From Physcia stellaris (Eukaryota; Ascomycota; Lecanoromycetes; Caliciales; Physciaceae), in NCBI GenBank assembly GCA_018902385.1, contig JABSSW010000024.1:1-64000 (forward strand): DNA of 64,000 nt, given 5' to 3'. Below the pieces are notes generated by a model. It did no database searches. It was not told the DNA's origin and saw nothing but the letters and a program-made list of their open reading frames with translations. Of the stretch, positions 57,502 through 64,000 are shown piece after piece; position 1 is the stretch's first letter; each line of letters opens with the position of its first letter. Made by a program: the position numbers and the translations under genes.

Positions 57502-58080
57502 ATGGCCAAAATTACTAAGAAGTCGCCCTCTACTAAGAAAATGGATGCACTCAATCAGGTACAGGCGACATCAGTATCTGATCTCAAATCGGACCCTATT
57601 CTTCTTTACAAAATCCAGGTGCTACTCTACGATCTTCGCAACATTGCCAACGACCACGCCGCTGAAAAGAGGACACTAAGCACCACCAATGAACTTTACC
57701 TCTCCGCGCCTTACTTCACCCCTTGGCAGGCCGATCTCGTAAAAGGAGCCATAGTTGAGGGGCAGGAAACCTCCGAGAGCAGCAACAACACCGTGAGACA
57801 GAGCGCCGATGTCCTTGCGAAACCTCAAACAGTCGAAAAGGCCATTCAAGACCGACTGGCGAACTTCTTCGAAAAGCGGCGGGCCAGCGGTGATGCACGG
57901 CCATGCGGGCCCCACGACATGGCACCGGTCTACGAGGAAGTCTTTGGGATTGATCGAAAGGAGCTGCAAGATGAACGATTTCTGAGTCGATTGAGAAGGA
58001 CTGGACTTGGGGATTGCGCGGAAGTCAAGCCGGAGTCTCAGAAAGAGAGCAAAAAGGGAAAGGGCAAGACGAGTCGTTAA
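57502..58080 (+). CDS. Hypothetical protein, 192 residues
   Basis: I do not recognise the family. The chosen start MAKITKKSPSTKK gives a basic N-terminus; an upstream in-frame start at 57370 is possible but gives a Cys/Thr-rich extension that looks non-coding. The middle is helical (DPILLYKIQVLLYDLRNIAND, then AIQDRLANFFEKRRAS), with GPHDMAPVYEEVFGIDRKEL in between, and the C-terminus is Lys-rich (ESQKESKKGKGKTSR). The charged ends suggest a nuclear or RNA-associated protein; no catalytic motif. Intronless, with a clean stop. The opposite strand has a shadow frame. Confidence 0.6.
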   Translation: MAKITKKSPSTKKMDALNQVQATSVSDLKSDPILLYKIQVLLYDLRNIANDHAAEKRTLSTTNELYLSAPYFTPWQADLVKGAIVEGQETSESSNNTVRQSADVLAKPQTVEKAIQDRLANFFEKRRASGDARPCGPHDMAPVYEEVFGIDRKELQDERFLSRLRRTGLGDCAEVKPESQKESKKGKGKTSR

Positions 58081-58089
58081 CGCACAAGG

Positions 58090-60095
58090 GCTGGTGACAC
58101 AGAAGGGTTTGCGAACAATAGAGTCAAAAAGTGATAAGTAATGAAGTGAGCGAGATGTCATAGTAGGGAGTTGTGCGAAGCGCTAATACGTCTTCTAGGG
58201 TTTTTTGTACTATATGACCATTGGAAGCGTATGGTACTTTGCCTGAGATCTGTCGGCATTGTGCCACTTATAACGCGGACTAAATCGTAAGGCATAAGTT
58301 AGTTTCAAGAAAGATCCGTAACGCGGCATCCGCCGGCAGCCTTTGATTGTGAACCTCATTCCAATTTCTCTTGCCGATCTCATCCGTTCCATCTAGATGC
58401 TTAGAAGAGAGCAATGATTTTCCCAAATTAGTTTGTCCCAGATGCGGAGGAAATGCTCTGCAGATCATCGTGTTAGTCCCCAGGCGCTCTTGGCACTCAA
58501 CCACTACAGTCAAGCATACCATGTAATGACAAGATCCTCATGACACCTCACACGGATATGCACGTAATATGCCCGCAACCTTGCACATGTACTACCTAAT
58601 CATGTAGAAACATGATTTGTTCCCCATTATATATTCAACAGCGCAATCAATCATATCCTCGTATCCCACTGCTGGCTGTTCGGTTGGCTTTGGTCTCTCG
58701 TATGCGGTGCTGATCTTCTTGATTGGATGTTTGAAAAGCAAGGATTACTGAAAGGGATTAGATGGGGGTTATACAGGCTTTCATCCAAGACCTGAACGCT
58801 TCTGATAAAGAGGACTGTAGGGTTGAGCATACGTATACGATGTAATCGCATGCGCCTGTATATGACCGCGTGAGGCTTGTTCATACTTTTTTAAGAAAGC
58901 ATTCCACGTCGGCATTGGGTTCATCGAAACGCTTCTCAAATCTTTGTAGGAAACAGTGCCAAAAATTCCATTGGCCTAGTACAGACCCATACAATTGGCC
59001 CTTTCGAGTATTGAGACGTTGTTGTTGGGCTCCCATTTCACCAAACAGGATGGCTGGATATAATGTACATCTAAAGGAATCGATTTATACATATTTTAGG
59101 TCACCAAGGAAGCTGGTTTTATGACTTTCATGGGGTCTGCTTGGAGATGAGGAGTCGAGTGGAAGGTCCTTCACGGAATGCGCATGGAGACCTTTGGCCT
59201 TGTTGAATTCCAAGCCTCTTGGTCTGGCACATTTTCTTAGCTTCAATGTTTCAGGATGTTACAGCGCACCTGATAAAATTAGCCCCATCAGTCTTAAATT
59301 TTCGCGGCCATGATGGAATCGTGTTGGTACTTAGCCCCTCCATCTTCAATGCCGATGGTGAGAACAATTGGGTAGCGCTGGCTCTCGTGAGGGATCGAAC
59401 ATATCGAACACACAGCCTGGAACGATTATCGATGCACATTTTTCTCCTTTCATACTGGCCGATGTACTACCAATTATATTCGCGATTGAGCTAGATTTGG
59501 TCGTTGCTGTATTGGGTGCGGCATTAATCCCAGACTGTGGAGCCTGCTCTTGGAGTCCAATCGATCTCGTCAGCTGACTGTCTTTAGCTGGGATCCTGAT
59601 GGCGAGTAAAAGGAATAAGAGGTTGCGAGAACGATTTTCTGCGATTGGTAGAGACACCACCCGCGTGGAGTTAGCATCGGGGTGGCCAGAAAGTTGGAGG
59701 GCAGGAACACGAGATTGGTCAGTAGTAGTCAGAGCTCGCTTATATAATCGGTCTTTGGGCTTGGCATCAGGCTTTTTGTTTTTCTACCGATTCTGCACCC
59801 ATAGCTTACCAAAATTATGACCCCAAGAGGCCGTTCGGGCCTCGGTTTTGACCTTCTACCATTGCACTAATTATCCTCTTTTCTCACAGGTCTCCCTACA
59901 CAATACTGAACGTGGTAAAGACTTATGCGGATCTGTCAGCAAGCTAATGTGCCATGGCGGCGCGGTCAAGTGCGGCTGAGATGCCCATTTCAAATCGGAT
60001 TTCCTGAACCTCGCCACCTGGATTCTAGCTTCATCCTTCCCAGCATCAAATATGTGATAATTCTGCCATCGTGAGCTTGGTCACTCGCTGGCTGC
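58090..60095. other. No supported gene
   Basis: Several short frames on both strands. A minus-strand piece at about 59660-59346 (NLLFLLLAI near its start, then GEKCASIIVPGCVF) could be an exon of a secreted protein but has no ATG or partner exon. The last 200 bp before 60101 should contain the promoter of the DUF8035 gene. Confidence 0.4.
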
Positions 60096-60100
60096 CGATA

Positions 60101-62582
60101 ATGGGAACAGACGCGAGCACTGTTGCTGCCGTGGCAGCGCTAGCAGTGGCTTTCGTTGCTTTACTGACAGCTTTCGCACAAGCTCTGCAGCAGTATCTCG
60201 TCTCGGGTCAACTAATTCGAATCTGTGATTCAGTAGTCTACGGCAACCTGCCAGGGCAAGGTCACCGCATTTGGCAATTTTCCCAATTTCGCTTCCGCGT
60301 TGTTTATTCAATCCCACAAATTGGCCTGTCACCATCTCTCTGGCTTGGCATCTCATCCAATGTGCGAGCCTCGAAGAATGTAGCCGAGCAGTTGCCCAGT
60401 CTCAGCGTATCGAGCTCACGGACAACCCAGTCCGCTCTTGCGGGAGAGGCCTCGTGGGTGTCCTTCACACGGACAATTCAGCACTCATGTGATCGATCTT
60501 TGCGCTATACAATGGTCGAAGGTGACGCGGATAGATGCCCTGCCGATCTACCCGTCGTTCCCATGCAGCTTTCGATGAGAGACGTGGTGGTTGCGGCCAT
60601 TATGGCAGGTATGCATTGTACGGATGTCTCATTCCAGTCTCAGGCGCTCTCGATGCAAGGCGAAGCTGGTACGATCACTAGTTCGCGGCACCCTGTCCTG
60701 GGATCTCTAATCCACTTTGCACCAAAGGAACCGCTGGGAAACCATGGCATTCGCGCAAAGAATGGTACCGTTGACCCTCAATGGGTAGCTCGCATGATAG
60801 GCTCAATAACTGTAGCGGGCTGTAGATATGGTCTGCGTGACAGAAGGCATTTCGAGGAAGATGAGAGCTCCTGGATCCAATCCACTAGTATTCAGACTGT
60901 TGTGAAGAGCAAAGGACACATGGTCTTACCAAGTTCCAGTACGCTAAGACGACGTCGAAACTCGCGCGCTGCGATCTCTACTCCAGCAGATCGAAACACC
61001 ACTGTTGACGCTTTTGGCGCTCGAATCACACCTGAGTATCACAGACCGCAGGATGGAGAATGGTCGTTCACACCTGAGTATCACAGACCGCAGGATGGAG
61101 AATGGTCGTTCATCGAAGTAGCAGGCAAGAGGCTGGCGAAGCCTAGCAATATGCAAAAGCGCCAGTCAGGCAAACTTCTAGAACTACCAGTGAATTGGAT
61201 TGACCGCATGAAATCCTCCTTAAGGCAATCTCTGCGTGGAGCGACCTCATACCGAAGTCCAACTCTTAATACCGTTTTGCCAACATCAGAGCCCAAGATT
61301 AAGCACTCGCAAGTAAAGGAGACGCATAGAATCAACGACCAGCCCCTCATTGAGCTACGTAGTCAAGATGGAAATGATCTTGTCATCAACAATGAGTCAT
61401 GGCAGCCTGCACAGACTCGCGTTCGCGGAGAAAACCTCACGGCATACGCTGCAGATGGACCTCGACTGGAGCCGGAAAGGCCTTACCATGAGAGAGATAA
61501 CCAGCCTAATACACATCAAATGCTCTTAGAAGGTAGGGGTAATTCCGATCCACGCGGATCAAGCTCGCCCGACACGGTCAACCATGGTCTGGCAGGGCCA
61601 AACAATAATCGCGACAATGCCCGAATTGATTACGTCGTATATAAATGGCAAAATATCTTTGAGCGACGTCGAAGGAACAGATCTCGAGGAAGATCTCAGG
61701 GCGAGCGTACGGCGCTTTTCCAATCTAGGAAGTCACGTGGGCGGAGTAATATAGATTTGTCCGGGGGCCCTGTCGCATTAACACAGTCGAAAAGCTCAAT
61801 CAAAAGCCGCCAACTTCGCATCAAAGAAAGGGGCCCCGAAACGAGTAGTGATAGTGATCAAGAGCTGGATAGTAGCAGTTCGACATTCAGACAGCAAGAC
61901 TACTCTGGGTCTGTAGGGCAAAGCGTGAGGCCGAATGCCAAAGTTTCTGCCTCAGCCCCTCATGTTGCAGCTAGCAGTCCTAGGAGGGGCCGTCGGCGCA
62001 ATTCCAGTCTTGCCAAAGAACCCAAAAGATCGAAGCTCCTTGCGTATGGACATGGACCCATTGAAACCAATAGCGAGCCCACCCATGCCGATGAATTACC
62101 CCAACGCGTGAGAGCAGGCTCGCGCGTACAAAGAACACCCGCCAGGAAATTGCGTTTTGTCTCCCCGGATGATCCAGAGTCGATTGACCCTGGGATAATT
62201 GCCCCAACCGAATCACCTCTCAAGATGGGCATCAGCACGGATGCGCTCTCAGAGTCACCCCAAAGAATGGATGCTGGGATATATCCGCCAGCGACTTCAT
62301 CTCAAAGGATTCCAGAGCCCAAGGGTATCCTCCGCCAGCCCACAGAAAAGTTTCCAGAAGAGACTCACCCTATTCGAGAGGGTGTTGCACCCCGAGACCA
62401 TGGTGCGCACGGGGTGCCTGAAGGTGCCAGGTGGACCAGAATCGATCGCAGGCTTGTCAATCCAGAATCGCTAGAGCTTGGAAATGAGCGTTACGTGGAG
62501 CGGACCGATTGTGTGATTGTTTTGCGTGTCCTGTCCAAGGATGAAATCGAGCAATTCGCACTTAAGACCCAAGAAATTAGAG
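60101..62582 (+). CDS. DUF8035 protein, first exon (membrane-anchored)
   Basis: Starts MGTDASTVAAVAALAVAFVA, giving an N-terminal membrane helix (about residues 8-30), followed by QALQQYLVSGQLIRICDSVVYG and WQFSQFRFRVVYSIPQ, a conserved N-terminal block that I recall from Pezizomycotina hypothetical proteins. A long disordered Arg/Ser-rich region (residues 290-740) follows; it holds a 14-residue exact repeat (TPEYHRPQDGEWSF). The DUF8035 segment is RWTRIDRRLVNPESLELGN, then CVIVLRVLSKDEIEQF, ending KTQEIR at a GTATGT donor (62583). A possible GTG start at 60071 is less likely. The role is unknown; the position of a membrane helix at the start suggests a membrane-tethered regulator. It continues in a downstream exon. 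Confidence 0.75.
61026..61109 (+). repeat. Exact 42-bp tandem duplication inside the DUF8035 gene
   Basis: Units 61026-61067 and 61068-61109 are identical and in frame, coding TPEYHRPQDGEWSF twice. Perfect identity means it is recent or still variable in length. Confidence 0.85.
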
Positions 62583-62594
62583 GTATGTTATTCG

Positions 62595-63165
62595 CATATC
62601 CTCCGCCATGAATATTTGAGCCAGCGTACTCCGGGAATGAGACTATCTCCTGGTCAAGCAGAAGGTGGTTTCAATTTGAGCGTGTCGCACTCAGATTGCC
62701 CATAGCATGACCGGAGCTCCCTCGTCGTCTCGCCTCCTCACAATTCTCTCTACCTCAGGATGGCACCTATTACGTTGAAGAGTCTAACAAAGCAGATTAT
62801 TCATCCGGATTGTGGTCTTGGAAAAGATGGAGGCTCATATTGCCAGGATGTCATCCACCGTATGACAACCATCTGCCAAACTTCCATGATCTGAGATAAC
62901 GGCGCTCAAAAACTAAATACAATTACTAGACCTTGCGGGATTTAGCCTGAGAAGAAAGTATACCGGGAAACTCACAGTGTTCTGGGGGGGCCCTTATTTC
63001 CGCCATTGAATTTGTATCTGAAGCCAAAGTTTCTTTTTGTTGATTGAGTGATGCTGTCAAAGTCCTGGTCTGCTTCGGACCAGGAAGTGTGTCTAGGCTA
63101 GATCGTGGGGGGTTAATTGGCGTTTCTTGGACGTGTGGCAAGCTAATATTTTGATTGGACTAGGT
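62595..63165. other. Intron or short exon(s) of the DUF8035 gene, unresolved
   Basis: Follows the GTATGT donor. A hairpin (tcctggtc, loop, gaccagga) lies at about 63064-63087. The next acceptor I accept is at about 63171 (tctcag). Additional exon sequence inside cannot be excluded. Confidence 0.35.
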
Positions 63166-63170
63166 CTCAG

Positions 63171-64000
63171 AGGGATCAAGATCGACAATGAGGCAACGTC
63201 CTCATCATCGAGTACAGAAAACCCTCGATTCGGCCACGAGAGAAGATCATCTGGAGGCTCTGATAGCTCCGGGGTTTCCTTTGAAAGGCGACCTTATGAG
63301 GGTCCCCTAGACGAAGAGATTGAGAAACAATTGCTGAAGAGAGGTATGACCAAGTTGCCCAAACGGCTAGTGAACAAGCGAGCGCTTTTTGAGCTTGGGT
63401 ACCCTTTCGAGGAAAAGGTAACGGGGTTTTGCAGAAGACTATAACCAATCCTAACATGAGTGCAGGGAGACATAGTCATTGTGCATAAAGCGTTGGCAAA
63501 GGACAAAATTGATGAAATAGTCGGACTGAGCAGAGAGATGAACGGACATTCGGAGGGTGGCGCCTTTCTACAGAAAACTACCGATCAGATCAAAGGATCG
63601 ACTTCCCCACAACGGTCAAAAAGCAGAGAGCGTCATTCCAACGAACCTTTCAGTGATCGGCTAGAGATCAAGACTGCAAACGTTGACAGAAAACCAGCTC
63701 CTGTGGATAATGGCCCTTTGGACGATGAGCGAGATTCTGCGGAACATGTTAAGCTGGATGACCAACCACTCAGCTATGAAGAAGAATTGGTCATCATAAA
63801 GACTGAAGGCGTACTGAAGCGAGCGCGCGAAAGTACTGAGCAGTGCAAAGACATAATCGTCACACTTAGATTCTTCAGAGACAACCAACCTTCCGTTGAT
63901 ACAGAGGTTAACGAGATCTGCCAATATGTACAGGCGTTGAACTCTCTGCTTAAACGCTGTCTGATGATCGTCGAGCCGATACACAATCGAAAGAGGGTGA
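63171..64000 (+). CDS. DUF8035-like segment, continuing gene, partial at window end
   Basis: Probably the downstream exons of the gene starting at 60101. The first exon (63171-63417) ends FELGYPFEEK; a 50-bp intron with GTAACG, CCTAACAT and GTGCAG follows; then GDIVIVHKALAKDKIDEIVG continues to the window edge. LTKLPKRLVNKRALFELGYPFEEK plus IVIVHKALAKDKIDE lines up with IDRRLVNPESLELGNERYVE plus CVIVLRVLSKDEIEQF of the upstream segment, so the two look like diverged copies of one domain. The part beyond is helical and charged (EEELVIIKTEGVLKRARES, then EICQYVQALNSLLKRCL). The stop is outside the window. It could instead be a separate adjacent gene. Confidence 0.6.

Noticed and set aside
59219-59660. 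Overlapping frames on both strands as a secreted protein
   Set aside because: The minus-strand piece has no ATG and no partner exon, and the plus-strand frames lack any motif.
1-64000. CRISPR array, bacterial operon, Shine-Dalgarno sites, rRNA genes or a telomere repeat
   Set aside because: Nothing of these kinds is visible; gene structure is clearly fungal.
1-64000. Giant Starship-type element
   Set aside because: An NLR is present as possible cargo, but I found no tyrosine-recombinase (DUF3435) captain and no matching ends in the window.

Overview
This window looks like a chromosome segment of a filamentous ascomycete (Pezizomycotina, most likely Dothideomycetes; the class is inference). 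Evidence: genes are broken by 45-220 bp introns with GT(A/G)NGT donors, CTRAC-like branch sites and AG acceptors; neighbours alternate strand; there is a fungal NLR (NACHT-ankyrin), a DUF8035 protein, small secreted cysteine-rich proteins and a DHA1-type MFS transporter; and at the left edge a duplicated sequence carries C-to-T and G-to-A changes of the kind left by repeat-induced point mutation (RIP). Gene models were spliced by eye; exon edges were checked by reading-frame arithmetic where stated.

Layout. 0-11 kb is repeat-rich and nearly gene-free: an AT-rich RIP-like tract, a 36-bp minisatellite, two decayed copies of a small non-autonomous LTR element whose body encodes a C2H2-finger protein, and a block (8.4-11.4 kb) of several unrelated nested tandem duplications. 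11.4-25 kb is gene-dense: a helical protein (-), a divergent Spo11/TopoVI-A-like protein (-), a tRNA-like sequence, a small inverted-repeat element, an AT-hook protein (+), an acidic-tailed protein (-), two paralogues of a family I do not recognise (+,+), and a Vps4/katanin-like AAA ATPase (+). 25-36.7 kb is again repeat-rich: several copies of an unclassified dispersed repeat, an unrecognised 432-residue gene, and the best preserved C2H2 LTR element (30.7-33.1 kb).

36.7-54 kb is ordinary euchromatin: an NLR with NACHT, ankyrin repeats and a C-terminal ZZ-type finger; a beta-carbonic anhydrase; two small secreted cysteine-rich proteins; a DUF4139/DUF4140 protein; a secreted protein of unknown function; and an MFS transporter. 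54-57.4 kb holds an orphan NRPS carrier-domain fragment, a tandem duplication with hairpins and a near-perfect 35-bp inverted repeat. 57.5-64 kb has one unrecognised gene and a DUF8035 gene with two diverged DUF8035-like segments, running off the right end.

How genes may work together: the strongest functional idea is that the 12.4-25 kb block joins a DNA-cleaving Spo11/TopoVI-A fold, DNA-binding-type proteins, a duplicated unknown family and an AAA ATPase. Co-function is inference from proximity only. The NLR and secreted proteins fit non-self recognition and host or competitor interaction.
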